64,000 nt of DNA from an uncultured bacterium (GCA_949284415.1 CASDVM010000005.1:1-64000); one strand, 5' to 3'. Positions 1-7,577 are shown, counted from the stretch's first letter. Made by a program: numbers and translations. The notes: a model not told the origin generated them from the sequence alone.

Positions 1-162
1 AAAGGCATGGGACTTTTAAGATCAATGCTTGTATTTGGTTTTGTCTACCGTTACTTTGTACCGGTTGTGGTAACAAAACCTGCAAACCTTCTTTGTGAAA
101 AATATCTGGCTCACAAAAAATCAAAATCGGAAGAAAAAAACAAATCAGAAAAATTATCTTAA
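1..162 (+). CDS. C-terminus of an unknown protein (5' truncated by window)
   Basis: An open frame enters from the left edge and ends with TAA at 160-162, giving 53 residues. It has a hydrophobic stretch (roughly residues 3-27) followed by a Lys/Glu/Ser-rich polar tail. It may be the end of a membrane protein. The membrane-then-Lys pattern loosely recalls the large membrane proteins at 32-36 kb, but the fragment is too short to prove kinship. It is followed by a terminator hairpin at 192-225, which fits a true gene end. Function unknown. Confidence 0.7.
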   Translation, partial: KGMGLLRSMLVFGFVYRYFVPVVVTKPANLLCEKYLAHKKSKSEEKNKSEKLS

Positions 163-178
163 TAGGAAAAACTTCATC

Positions 179-207
179 TTGAAAATAAAAGAAAAACAGG
201 TTATAAT
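179..207 (+). promoter_or_regulatory. Promoter TTGAAA-17-TATAAT before the short G-tract ORF
   Basis: TTGAAA at 179-184 and TATAAT at 202-207 are separated by 17 bp. The -10 lies inside the upstream terminator hairpin. Transcription would start near 214 and run into the Shine-Dalgarno and ATG at 235-250. Confidence 0.55.
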
Positions 208-225
208 AAATATAACCTGTTTTTT
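192..225 (+). terminator. Intrinsic terminator after the first partial gene
   Basis: A perfect 14-bp stem (192-205 with 211-224) around a 5-nt loop ends in a T run. It closes the transcript of the gene truncated at the window edge. Confidence 0.75.
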
Positions 226-247
226 ATAAATAAGAAAGGAGCAAAGT

Positions 248-295
248 ATGAAGAGTATATTAAGTTATATTAAGACGGGGGGGGGGCGTTTCTAA
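248..295 (+). CDS. Short ORF interrupted at a G10 tract; possible phase-variable leader
   Basis: ATG at 248 is preceded by AAAGGAG at 235-241 with 6-nt spacing, and a consensus promoter lies upstream. The frame encodes 15 residues (MKSILSYIKTGGGRF) and stops at 293 just after ten consecutive G bases. With one more G the frame stays open for 45 codons and joins the prepilin ATG at 382 in phase. Expression is inferred only. A sequencing or assembly error in the G run is a real alternative. Confidence 0.4.
   Translation: MKSILSYIKTGGGRF
277..286 (+). repeat. G10 homopolymer tract
   Basis: Ten consecutive G bases in a very AT-rich context, inside a translated-looking frame. Such tracts are typical slipped-strand mispairing sites. 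Confidence 0.95.
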
Positions 296-317
296 GCTCC
301 TTATCAATAATTGAAAC

Positions 318-345
318 TTGTAAAAATAAAAAATCCTGTTATAAT
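318..345 (+). promoter_or_regulatory. Promoter of the first prepilin gene
   Basis: TTGTAA at 318-323, a 16-bp spacer, then TATAAT at 340-345 with an upstream TG (extended -10). A second TATAAT at 351-356 could also serve. Both lie between the G tract and the prepilin ATG at 382. Confidence 0.5.
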
Positions 346-381
346 AGTGCTATAATACATCACAATTATAAGGGTTTTAAT

Positions 382-1158
382 ATGAAGAGATTAAAGAGTT
401 TTACTCTTGTACAAGGTGCTGTGCACGTAGTCCACTTTAACAATATTCGTAGAGTTGCGTTTACCTTGGCTGAGGTTTTAATAACTTTAGGCATTATCGG
501 CGTTGTAGCAGCTATGACTTTACCGTCATTAGTTGCGAATTACAAAGAAAAAGAAGTAATAACAAAGGCTAAAAAAGATTATTCCATAATTACACAGGCA
601 TTTTGGCTTGCGCAGGCAGAGGCAGGTGTTCCTGGGGATAATTCCATTTTATACACAGGTGCAGAAACCGCGGATGATGTGGCTGAAAATTTATCTAAAT
701 ATATACCCGGCGGACATTTGTGTTTGTCAAATTCTAAAGATAAATTATGCAAAGATTTGAAGTATGACGTGTTAAAGTCTGCTTATAAAAATAGTTTTAC
801 GAAAGTAACTCCTCCTGCAATTATTCTGCCTGATAACGGTGTGATATTTTTGACACTTGGGAATAAGTGTGTTGATACTGCTATGTCTGGGCCAAACCTT
901 GACGGGGACGGTAAACCCATTATTAATCCTGATGGTTCTACTTCTATGTGGTATGATACCCGAAATGATTGCGGTGATATATATTTCGATGTAAATGGAA
1001 CCAAAAGACCTAATAAATTTGGATATGACGCTTTTGGTTTGACTGTATGGGCTGATAGAATGGATAAAAGTCAGTGGAATATATATGGTGCAGACAGTTT
1101 GTTCAGTATATTATCTGGTGGTAAGCTCAAGTATAAAAATGTAGTAAATGATGATTAG
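382..1158 (+). CDS. Type IV-like prepilin/pseudopilin, long leader
   Basis: 258 aa. After a leader of about 26 residues comes A^FTLAEVLITLGIIGVVAAMT, the type IV prepilin cleavage and methylation motif: cleavage before Phe, Glu at mature position 5, then a hydrophobic helix. The rest is a soluble, Gly/Asp-rich domain with several Cys (CLSNSKDKLC, later CVD and DCGD) that may form disulfides. The product should be processed by a prepilin peptidase and join a pilus or secretion pseudopilus, or act as a surface protein; the role is unknown. The leader contains a second, weaker S-FTLVQG-like sequence. It is monocistronic between its own promoter and the terminator at 1166-1200. No assembly genes lie nearby. 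Confidence 0.85.
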   Translation: MKRLKSFTLVQGAVHVVHFNNIRRVAFTLAEVLITLGIIGVVAAMTLPSLVANYKEKEVITKAKKDYSIITQAFWLAQAEAGVPGDNSILYTGAETADDVAENLSKYIPGGHLCLSNSKDKLCKDLKYDVLKSAYKNSFTKVTPPAIILPDNGVIFLTLGNKCVDTAMSGPNLDGDGKPIINPDGSTSMWYDTRNDCGDIYFDVNGTKRPNKFGYDAFGLTVWADRMDKSQWNIYGADSLFSILSGGKLKYKNVVNDD

Positions 1159-1165
1159 AATATAT

Positions 1166-1200
1166 AAAAATTATTACTAAATGTGTAGTAATAATTTTTA
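1166..1200 (+). terminator. Intrinsic terminator of the prepilin gene
   Basis: A perfect 14-bp stem (1166-1179 with 1186-1199) with a 6-nt loop, AT-rich, ending in a run of T. Confidence 0.75.
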
Positions 1201-1206
1201 TTTTAC

Positions 1207-1235
1207 TTGAAAAAATTTAGGTTTTATAGTATATT
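1207..1235 (+). promoter_or_regulatory. Promoter of the HEAT-queC-DUF366-SPOR operon
   Basis: TTGAAA at 1207-1212, a 17-bp spacer and TATATT at 1230-1235, just upstream of the GTG start at 1259. Confidence 0.5.
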
Positions 1236-1258
1236 TCAGGTATACACGGGGTGAGTGC

Positions 1259-2209
1259 GTGGAAAAAGATTACCTGGATTTAGATTCAATAGCTAAAGAT
1301 TGTAACCTGTTTGATGCATCCGACATCAATTCTGTTGTTCTCAAAATTACCGCTCTTGACGAATTTTATGAGCATGATAATCTTGTCAAAATTTATAATT
1401 ATTTTTTATCAGTGTCTAAAAATCCCGAAATATTGATGCATGTTATTCAATGTATTGACAGGTTAAGAGATAAATCGTCTTTAAGCCCGCTTCTTGATTT
1501 GCTTTTGATGAAAAATATTGATAGTGAGAAAGATGCTTTTATTAATGTCAGGGCAATGTGCGCTAAAGCTATTGCAAATCTTAAAGATACATCGGCGGTA
1601 ACTCCGCTTTTATACTGTTTAAACAATAAGGACGAAAATTATAAAGTCAGGCTTGCCTGTGCGGATGCTCTCGGCAGAATCGGCGACAGGTATGCTGTTG
1701 CGCCTTTGATTGAAGTTGTTAAAGATGAAGATGAAAAATCTGTTTATTTAAGGGAAACTGCAGCATCTGCTCTTGGTATGCTTGGAGATATACGTGCTGT
1801 AGATCCTCTTGTAAGTATTCTTGAGGCGCAAAAAGGCATCTGGAATAAATTTACTTTCTTAAAAGAGCGGGTTATAGAGGCTCTCGGGAAACTCAGGCTT
1901 GATAACAATGAGAGGGTGTTTAATGCTCTTAAAAACTCTTTGCTGGATGAATCTCCCCAGATAAGAATTAATGCAATAGAAGCGATTATGGACAGTGATA
2001 ATCCGCATGCTGCAGATACTATTAAAACCTGCCTTATTGAAGATGAAAATGAAGAAGTTAAGAAAAATGCACTTATAGCTCTGTATAATCTTGTAGGCAG
2101 AGACATTCTCGATGAAGTGGCAAACGGCTCTGATTATCCTGACTCTTTAAAAATGGAAGCCGTATCTATGATTTCCGAGTACGAAGAGGATGAGGAAGAC
2201 GATGAGTAA
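1259..2209 (+). CDS. HEAT-repeat protein
   Basis: 316 aa starting at GTG, with GGGGTGAG just upstream as ribosome binding site. The body is made of repeating helical pairs of about 31-36 residues with the HEAT/PBS-lyase pattern (for example VRLACADALGRIGDRYAVAPLI, split here over positions about 135-155, and the similar ETAASALGMLGDIRAVDPLV unit). The C-terminus is strongly acidic (EYEEDEEDDE). HEAT proteins are scaffolds for protein binding; phycobilisome-lyase homologues are common in Cyanobacteria, but nothing here indicates a lyase role. It is first in an operon and its end overlaps queC by 8 nt. Confidence 0.85.
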   Translation: MEKDYLDLDSIAKDCNLFDASDINSVVLKITALDEFYEHDNLVKIYNYFLSVSKNPEILMHVIQCIDRLRDKSSLSPLLDLLLMKNIDSEKDAFINVRAMCAKAIANLKDTSAVTPLLYCLNNKDENYKVRLACADALGRIGDRYAVAPLIEVVKDEDEKSVYLRETAASALGMLGDIRAVDPLVSILEAQKGIWNKFTFLKERVIEALGKLRLDNNERVFNALKNSLLDESPQIRINAIEAIMDSDNPHAADTIKTCLIEDENEEVKKNALIALYNLVGRDILDEVANGSDYPDSLKMEAVSMISEYEEDEEDDE

Positions 2210-2867
2210 AGGTATAGTGCTTTTATCAGGCGGGCTTGATTCTCTTGTAAGTCTTGGTGCAGGAATAGAAAAATACGGCGTGTCTCTTGCCATGACTTTT
2301 GATTACGGACAGAAATCCGCAGAATATGAAATTGATGCTTCAAGGTCTATCTGTGAATATTACGGGATTGAGCATAAGGTTATAAAACTTGACTGGCTTA
2401 AAAGAGTTACTCATACTGCACTTGTCGGTGATAAAAATATTCCGGAAGGTGCAGAACTTGATAATCTAGAGCAATCTGCAAAAAGCGTCTGGGTTCCAAA
2501 TCGCAACGGTTTATTTTTGAATATTGCGGGTTCTGTAGCAGACGGAGAAAATTATGATTATATTTTAATAGGGGCAAACAAAGAGGAAGGGCAGACATTT
2601 CCCGACAATACACAGGAATTTATTGACAGAGTTAATGCGGAATTTGAGTATTCAACGAAAAAACAGCCAAAAGTGATTGCACCCTTGATAAATTATGATA
2701 AAAATGCTATAGTAAAGCTGGCATTAGAACATAAAATACCTCTTGAATATGTCAGGAGCTGTTATGCAGGAGGAGTTAAACACTGCGGAAAGTGCGAATC
2801 CTGTATCAGATTGAAAAATGCCTTAATCGCAAATCATGACACACATTATATAAAGGAACTTTTTTGA
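2202..2867 (+). CDS. queC: 7-cyano-7-deazaguanine synthase QueC
   Basis: 221 aa. QueC converts 7-carboxy-7-deazaguanine to preQ0 with ATP and ammonia, on the queuosine tRNA-modification pathway. The N-terminus has the PP-loop ATP motif SGGLDS (residues 9-14). The C-terminus has the zinc-binding Cys cluster in CYAGGVKHCGKCESC. I chose ATG 2202 over the longer frame at 2190 because MSKGIVLLSGG is the usual beginning and GAGGAAG sits 5-10 nt upstream. The start overlaps the HEAT gene stop. The partner queD is at 37.2 kb; queE and queF are not in the window. Confidence 0.93.
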   Translation: MSKGIVLLSGGLDSLVSLGAGIEKYGVSLAMTFDYGQKSAEYEIDASRSICEYYGIEHKVIKLDWLKRVTHTALVGDKNIPEGAELDNLEQSAKSVWVPNRNGLFLNIAGSVADGENYDYILIGANKEEGQTFPDNTQEFIDRVNAEFEYSTKKQPKVIAPLINYDKNAIVKLALEHKIPLEYVRSCYAGGVKHCGKCESCIRLKNALIANHDTHYIKELF

Positions 2868-3418
2868 AAACACAATTTATTGAGCAAGAAATTAAATACG
2901 AAGGGTGGCAGCTTTCTCCTCACTGGATTTATAAAAATTTTAAAATTCAGGGAGATGCAGCTGTTGCTTTTGTCGGAGAATGTGAAGTTAAATTGACTGA
3001 AATGGTTGATATAGAAGACGTTATTAATAACGAACCTATATACAGCAAGTCCATGCTGAGTTTTATATCCGAACAGTTTAATACAGGTCTTGTTGAAGGT
3101 GTTTTCAGGCAGAGGCTTTTAATCTGCATAATCAAAGAAGCCCTTGAAAAACGCGGATTTTTGATTACAAGAAAAGGTGATGACTTGTTTTATGACGGGA
3201 AAAAACTTACCGTTTCAATTGCGACAAAGTCAGTCAATTCAATACTGATTCACACAGGTATAAATATTGATTCTGCAGGTGCTCCCGTTAAAGCCGGCGG
3301 ACTTTCAAGCGAGCTTGGAATTTATGATATAAAAGAGTTTGCAAATGAAATTTTAAACAACTATTCTGAAGAAATCAGTGATATAATATTGGCATCAACA
3401 AAAGTCAGAGGTGTATAA
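2864..3418 (+). CDS. DUF366-family protein
   Basis: 184 aa starting at TTG, overlapping the queC stop by 4 nt, with AAAGGAAC upstream. I recognise the DUF366 family from the overall pattern (N-terminal EIKYEGWQLSPHW, a central basic segment, C-terminal DSAGAPVKAGGLSSELGI); this is from memory, not a search. No catalytic role is established. Tight coupling to queC suggests, by inference only, a link with deazapurine or tRNA-modification metabolism. No signal peptide or membrane segment. Confidence 0.65.
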   Translation: MKTQFIEQEIKYEGWQLSPHWIYKNFKIQGDAAVAFVGECEVKLTEMVDIEDVINNEPIYSKSMLSFISEQFNTGLVEGVFRQRLLICIIKEALEKRGFLITRKGDDLFYDGKKLTVSIATKSVNSILIHTGINIDSAGAPVKAGGLSSELGIYDIKEFANEILNNYSEEISDIILASTKVRGV

Positions 3419-4110
3419 TGGAAGAAGATTCAAGAAAACCTTCTCATATCAGCTATAAAGAATACCAAAAAAAAGTTACTAAAAATCCGAATGAAGGAAT
3501 TATAATTTTCGTTTCGGCATTTTTTATTTTGCTTTTGCTGTTTTTAGGCATAGCAAAGCAAATTTCGCCTGAAGTAGATGTTTCGATAGGCGATGACAAT
3601 ACAAGTGCTGAGCAGACAGAAGAATTAGACAAATCTTCTGTTGATGAAAGATTGAAATTACTTCAGGACGAAGATTCTCAAGCTACAGCTAAGGAAGACA
3701 ATACATTTGCGGATGAGCTTGACGAAAAAGTTGTTATACCTGAGGATAAAAAGGCTGAAAATCAGCCCGCTGATAACGCTGTATCGGAAGAACCTATTAC
3801 TCTGGCTGACAAAGAAGCGAATCCGAAGCCTTCTGAAACAGCATCTCCGGCTCCAAAAACTCCTTCTGTTCAGCCGCAGCCCGCACAGCCAACATCAAAA
3901 GTGGTTGTTGGTTACTATGCAACAAAAGAACAGGCGGAAGTCGCAAAAGGTATTATTGCAGAGTCAGGCATGAATATTTCTCCGTTTGTAAGAAGTATCG
4001 GAGGCGCTTATACAATTCAGGTCGGCTCTTATACAACAAGGGAAAAAGCCCAGAGCGTTGTTAATGACCTTTTGAGAAATAATTATCCCGCAAGAATAAT
4101 TACGGAGTAG
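3418..4110 (+). CDS. SPOR-domain inner-membrane protein
   Basis: 230 aa, coupled by a TAATG overlap to the DUF366 gene. A short cytoplasmic N-terminus is followed by one membrane segment (about residues 27-47), a long acidic and then Pro/Ala/Gln-rich periplasmic linker, and a C-terminal SPOR domain (about 158-228, with VVVGYYATKEQAEVAKGII and IQVGSYTTREKAQSVV). SPOR domains bind denuded glycan strands of septal peptidoglycan, so a role at the division site is likely, as for FtsN-like or DedD-like proteins. Confidence 0.85.
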   Translation: MEEDSRKPSHISYKEYQKKVTKNPNEGIIIFVSAFFILLLLFLGIAKQISPEVDVSIGDDNTSAEQTEELDKSSVDERLKLLQDEDSQATAKEDNTFADELDEKVVIPEDKKAENQPADNAVSEEPITLADKEANPKPSETASPAPKTPSVQPQPAQPTSKVVVGYYATKEQAEVAKGIIAESGMNISPFVRSIGGAYTIQVGSYTTREKAQSVVNDLLRNNYPARIITE

Positions 4111-4239
4111 TTTAATTCGGACAATTTTGATAAGTTAGAAGCTTATTTAACGCAAGAATTCGATAAAGCAATAAAAGAATATAAAACGGAAATTACTAAA
4201 TATTCTCTTATTGTTAATAATAAAAATGCCTCAACTCAG
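4111..4239 (+). pseudogene. Coding-like remnant directly after the SPOR gene
   Basis: Immediately after the SPOR stop the same frame stays open and reads like protein (FDKLEAYLTQEFDKAIKEY, then KTEITKYSLIVNNKN), but it has no start codon or ribosome binding site. It could be the tail of a decayed gene or a lost C-terminal part. The source is not recognised. Chance is possible in a short AT-rich stretch. Confidence 0.3.
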
Positions 4240-4241
4240 GA

Positions 4242-5036
4242 TTATGCAAACCAATTGCAGGCATCGCCTTTGCATAAAATATTGTCAAGGTTTGCCATAA
4301 CATCTTCCTTAGTCATTTCATAGGTTACGGGTGTTATTGAAATCTTGTTATTTTTAACTGCGGCAATATCTGTATTTGAATCCTCCGCTTCAGTAATCAA
4401 TTCTCCTGCCATCCAGTAATAAACTTTGCCTCTGGGGTCAATTCTTTTTTCATAGTTGTCTGTAAACATTTTACGCCCGAGTTCTGTTATTGCTACTCCT
4501 GCAATATCATCTTCATCAAGTGCAGGGACATTAATATTCAAAATACTTTTTTGCGGGAAATTAAATTCTTTTAATTTTTTAAGCAGTAAATTTACAAACC
4601 TTGCAGGGTATTTAAACTGTTCATATTCATAATTCATACTTGCAAGCGATACTGCAATACTTGGAACGCCTAGCATTGCACCTTCCATTGCACAGCTTAC
4701 GGTGCCTGAATATAGAATATCCGCTCCGAGATTAGGTCCGTGATTGATTCCTGAAATTACAATATCAGGCTGTTCTTCAGGAGATAGAATAGCGTTAATG
4801 CCTATTTTTACACAGTCTCCCGGAGTTCCTGTTGTTACCCACGCTCTTTTTACTCCGTGATATGCATCAACTTCTTCAACCCTTAAAGGCGTATGCAATG
4901 TCAAAGAGTGCCCTGCCGCGCTTCTTTCTCTGTCAGGGGCAATCACATAAACATCATGTTCCTGTGCCAGAGTTTCTGTCAAACATCTTATTCCGTTTGC
5001 GGCTATCCCGTCATCATTTGATACTAATATTTTCAT
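4242..5036 (-). CDS. surE: 5'/3'-nucleotidase SurE
   Basis: 264 aa, normal for the family. SurE dephosphorylates nucleoside monophosphates and short polyphosphates in a metal-dependent reaction. The family signature is complete: NDDGIAANGI at the N-terminus (metal-binding Asp pair), the Ser of DRERSAAGHSLT, and SGINHGPNLG (metal-binding Asn). Typical substrate-site segments such as TPGDCV and YSGTVSCAMEGA follow. The start ATG has AAGGAGAGAT upstream. It converges on the SPOR operon from the opposite strand. Confidence 0.95.
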   Translation of the reverse strand: MKILVSNDDGIAANGIRCLTETLAQEHDVYVIAPDRERSAAGHSLTLHTPLRVEEVDAYHGVKRAWVTTGTPGDCVKIGINAILSPEEQPDIVISGINHGPNLGADILYSGTVSCAMEGAMLGVPSIAVSLASMNYEYEQFKYPARFVNLLLKKLKEFNFPQKSILNINVPALDEDDIAGVAITELGRKMFTDNYEKRIDPRGKVYYWMAGELITEAEDSNTDIAAVKNNKISITPVTYEMTKEDVMANLDNILCKGDACNWFA

Positions 5037-5187
5037 ATCTCTCCTTGTTATAATTTGTTAAAAACTTCTATTTATATAATACTATAAGCTGTTTTTTATC
5101 CGCAAATATTAAAATTTGTAACAAAATATATATATGATATTTAAAATATAGCAATTATATATACAAAAATTTGTTTATATATATGAC

Positions 5188-5310
5188 ACGAGGAAAAGCA
5201 TAAAACGAGGAATCAAAAAGAGCGTTTTATTGCACACTACACTTCACACTATTACGAGGAATTATTTAAAGAATTCCAACGCCGGTTTCGAAAGAGAACG
5301 GCGTTTTTTT
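5188..5310 (+). ncRNA. Candidate small RNA with three ACGAGGAA motifs and a terminator
   Basis: Between surE and sdaAB no convincing plus-strand gene exists, yet a good intrinsic terminator (5278-5311) is present. Upstream of it ACGAGGAA occurs three times (5188, 5205, 5254). Repeated GGA motifs are a hallmark of CsrA-titrating RNAs, but the motif does not fit the full CsrA consensus and no csrA is seen here. The 5' end is not defined. Confidence 0.3.
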
Positions 5311-5311
5311 T
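5278..5311 (+). terminator. Intrinsic terminator in the surE-sdaAB gap
   Basis: AACGCCG at 5278-5284 pairs with CGGCGTT at 5299-5305 and is followed by eight T in total. Confidence 0.7.
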
Positions 5312-5396
5312 GTACTGTGTATGCAGACTTACACCGATTATTTAAGCCAGAGTATATAAAACACATGCTTTGCTATAAGTTAAAATTAAGCCTGCA

Positions 5397-5537
5397 TTAT
5401 TTCATAACAACAGCAAGAACTTCTGCGAGTTTGCCGGATCTGTTATTTTTAAATTTGATTTCCTTTTTGGTATCCTGCGGGGTAAACTCGGATTTCTGGT
5501 AATTAATTAAATATCTCATGAATTCAGGACTAAACAT
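5397..5537 (-). CDS. Small protein of 46 residues, unknown
   Basis: A short frame starting MFSPEFMRYLINYQ and ending KLAEVLAVVMK. The ATG at 5537 is preceded by a strong ribosome binding site (AAAGGAGT, 5-6 nt away), which is the main reason to believe it. It has a Lys-rich middle and a hydrophobic C-terminal end. No family recognised. It reads away from sdaAB in the otherwise empty 5037-5686 gap. Confidence 0.5.
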   Translation of the reverse strand: MFSPEFMRYLINYQKSEFTPQDTKKEIKFKNNRSGKLAEVLAVVMK

Positions 5538-5634
5538 CTTACTCCTTTACTACACTAAAATTTTAAAATACACTTCACCTTGTATATATATAAAAACATA
5601 AAATTAAAATTTATTGTTACTAATTTACAAATTA

Positions 5635-5662
5635 TTTACAATAGTTAATGAGATGTTATAAT
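5635..5662 (+). promoter_or_regulatory. Promoter of sdaAB-sdaAA
   Basis: TTTACA at 5635-5640, 16 bp, then TGT-TATAAT with the -10 at 5657-5662 (extended -10), 24 nt before the ATG. Confidence 0.6.
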
Positions 5663-5686
5663 TCTTATATATAAAGGATTTTAGAT

Positions 5687-6355
5687 ATGCGTCAATCTTC
5701 AATTATAGATATAATTTCTCCTGTTATGGCAGGTCCTTCCAGTTCTCATACAGCCGGTGCAGTGAGGCTGGGGCTTCTGGCACGTAATGTTTATAATACA
5801 AAACCGGATAAAATAACTTTTAAATTATATAACTCTTATGCTTTGACAGGCAAAGGTCATGGAACGGATAAGGGGCTGCTTGCAGGGATTTTAGGCTTTT
5901 CTGTTGATGACAAAAGGATTAAAAACGTTTTTGACACTCCGGAAGCAAAACAAATAAATTATGAATTTGAATTTCTGGAAGATTTTAACCGCCATCCGAA
6001 TGCTGTTGATTTTATATTTGAAGGCGGTCTTAATATGACAATTTCAGGAGATTCAATAGGCGCAGGAGAAATTGTACTTACAAAAATAAATAAATTTTCG
6101 GTAAACCTTGACGGGAAATATAATACTTTGCTTCTTGTTTATGAAGATATGCCAGGGGTTATATCTTCTGTAACACGTATTATTCAGGAAGAAAATGTTA
6201 ATATTGCATCGCTTCACTGCGACAGAAGCGGAAAAGGCAGGGACGCTTCTATGTGTATTTGTATTGACGGTGAACTTTCAAAGCATTGCCTTGATAAGGT
6301 AAGCGAGCTTAAAGATATGTATATTGTAAGATATATTAAGAAATTGGAAAGCTGA
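5687..6355 (+). CDS. sdaAB: L-serine ammonia-lyase, iron-sulfur-dependent, beta subunit
   Basis: 222 aa. With the alpha subunit it forms the [4Fe-4S] enzyme that deaminates L-serine to pyruvate and ammonia, feeding fermentation. The N-terminus has the beta-subunit signature DIISPVMAGPSSSHTAGAVR, and the segment GHGTDKGLLAG follows. The C-terminal part (about residues 145-218) is an ACT domain (LLLVYEDMPGVISSVTRII), a likely amino-acid sensing module. Only 1 nt separates its stop from the alpha-subunit start, so the two are translationally coupled. Confidence 0.93.
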   Translation: MRQSSIIDIISPVMAGPSSSHTAGAVRLGLLARNVYNTKPDKITFKLYNSYALTGKGHGTDKGLLAGILGFSVDDKRIKNVFDTPEAKQINYEFEFLEDFNRHPNAVDFIFEGGLNMTISGDSIGAGEIVLTKINKFSVNLDGKYNTLLLVYEDMPGVISSVTRIIQEENVNIASLHCDRSGKGRDASMCICIDGELSKHCLDKVSELKDMYIVRYIKKLES

Positions 6356-6356
6356 T

Positions 6357-7235
6357 ATGGAAAATATAATTACTACATTCAGACAACTTTATTACACATG
6401 TAAAGAAAAGAATAAGAAAATTTATGAGACGGCGGTTTCTTATGAGGCTTCAAAAGGTGAGTATTCTGAATCAGAGGTTAGATTTCAGGCAAAGAAAAGT
6501 CTTGAAGCGATGAAAGAAGCCATAAAAGTCGGGCTTAATTCTACCGAGCCTTCCCCAAGCGGAATGAGCGGTGATGATTGCGGCAAGTTACAGAAAAAAT
6601 TTAATGCATCAGGCTCGGTTCTGGGTAAAACCGCTCAAAAAATAATGACTTATGCACTTGCAACAAGCGAGCAGAATTTAAGAATGGGTATAATTGCAGC
6701 CTGCCCCACAGCAGGTTCATGCGGAATTGTTCCTTCTGTTTTAATTGCTTATGCGGAAGATAATAACATAAGTGAAGATGAACAGATAAATGCACTTATA
6801 ACAGCGGGAGAAGTCGGCAGAATTGTTTCCGTTAAAATGGCGCTCGCAGGTGCTGTCGGAGGCTGTCAGGCAGAATGCGGTGTCGCTTCTGCAATGGCAT
6901 CTGCAGCTCTGACTCAAATGAGAGGCGGAAATATTAAACAAATAATAAATGCTGCAGCTCTGGCATTGAAAAATGTTTTGGGCTTAACCTGTGATCCGGT
7001 GTGTGGTCTGGTTGAAATACCGTGTGTAAAACGTAATCCGTTTCTTGCTATACACGCTGTTACGGCATCAGAGCTTGCAATGGCAGGAATTATCTCTAAA
7101 ATTCCTCCTGATGAAATTGTTGACGCAATGGAACAGACAGGAAAACTTATGTCCCCGTTGTTGAAAGAAAGTTCTCAAGGCGGACTTGCAAAGACTAAAA
7201 CTGCAATTGCTCTGGAAAAGAATATTTTAAAGTAG
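6357..7235 (+). CDS. sdaAA: L-serine ammonia-lyase, iron-sulfur-dependent, alpha subunit
   Basis: 292 aa, the usual size for a separate alpha subunit. It carries the catalytic core: SGDDCGK, CPTAGSCGIVP, GGCQAECGVA and CDPVCGLVEIPC, whose Cys residues include the ligands of the oxygen-labile [4Fe-4S] cluster. An oxygen-sensitive serine dehydratase suits an anaerobic fermenter. It is second in the two-gene operon with sdaAB. No serine transporter lies next to it. Confidence 0.93.
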   Translation: MENIITTFRQLYYTCKEKNKKIYETAVSYEASKGEYSESEVRFQAKKSLEAMKEAIKVGLNSTEPSPSGMSGDDCGKLQKKFNASGSVLGKTAQKIMTYALATSEQNLRMGIIAACPTAGSCGIVPSVLIAYAEDNNISEDEQINALITAGEVGRIVSVKMALAGAVGGCQAECGVASAMASAALTQMRGGNIKQIINAAALALKNVLGLTCDPVCGLVEIPCVKRNPFLAIHAVTASELAMAGIISKIPPDEIVDAMEQTGKLMSPLLKESSQGGLAKTKTAIALEKNILK

Positions 7236-7276
7236 ATTGTTAATTTATGTAACGATTTTGTGAAAACAGGTCAATT

Positions 7277-7305
7277 TTGTGGAATTTATATCCTTAGTAT
7301 ATATA
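7277..7305 (+). promoter_or_regulatory. Promoter of the 69-aa gene
   Basis: TTGTGG at 7277-7282, 17 bp, TATATA at 7300-7305, followed by a ribosome binding site (AAGGAGAT) before ATG 7344. Confidence 0.4.
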
Positions 7306-7343
7306 TAAGAGATATGAGTATGATTTACTAAGGAGATATAACT

Positions 7344-7553
7344 ATGACAACAGGACGTATTGAAGCTATCGGCTTAAATGACAAATCAACCAATGCATCA
7401 TATACTTCTCAGGTAAAAAAGAAAAATCCCTGGGATGAAATCGGAGCAGCGATGAACGGGATTGGTTCTTTAATGAACTTGCCTTCAAATTTTAACAGTG
7501 CCTTTACGGTAGGAAAGCCGGGTACTGAAACTCAAGGGGCATTTTTAGGCTGA
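7344..7553 (+). CDS. Small protein of 69 residues, unknown
   Basis: A strong ribosome binding site (AAGGAGAT) precedes the ATG. The product is polar and Asn/Ser/Gly-rich (KKKNPWDEIGAAMNGIGSL in the middle) and ends GAFLG. No membrane segment, signal peptide or known motif. It sits between sdaAA and coaX with its own probable promoter. Confidence 0.6.
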   Translation: MTTGRIEAIGLNDKSTNASYTSQVKKKNPWDEIGAAMNGIGSLMNLPSNFNSAFTVGKPGTETQGAFLG

Positions 7554-7577
7554 TACTTTGCAAAAAGTTTTTCTTTG

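Noticed and set aside
5230..5502. 90-residue plus-strand frame between surE and sdaAB
   Set aside because: No ribosome binding site, runs through a strong terminator hairpin, unusual composition, and its second half is antisense to the better supported 46-aa gene.
7236..7260. Possible Rex operator (TTGTTA..TAACGA) after sdaAA
   Set aside because: Arm spacing and the right half do not fit the TTGTTAA-N4-TTAACAA consensus, and no promoter is placed for control.
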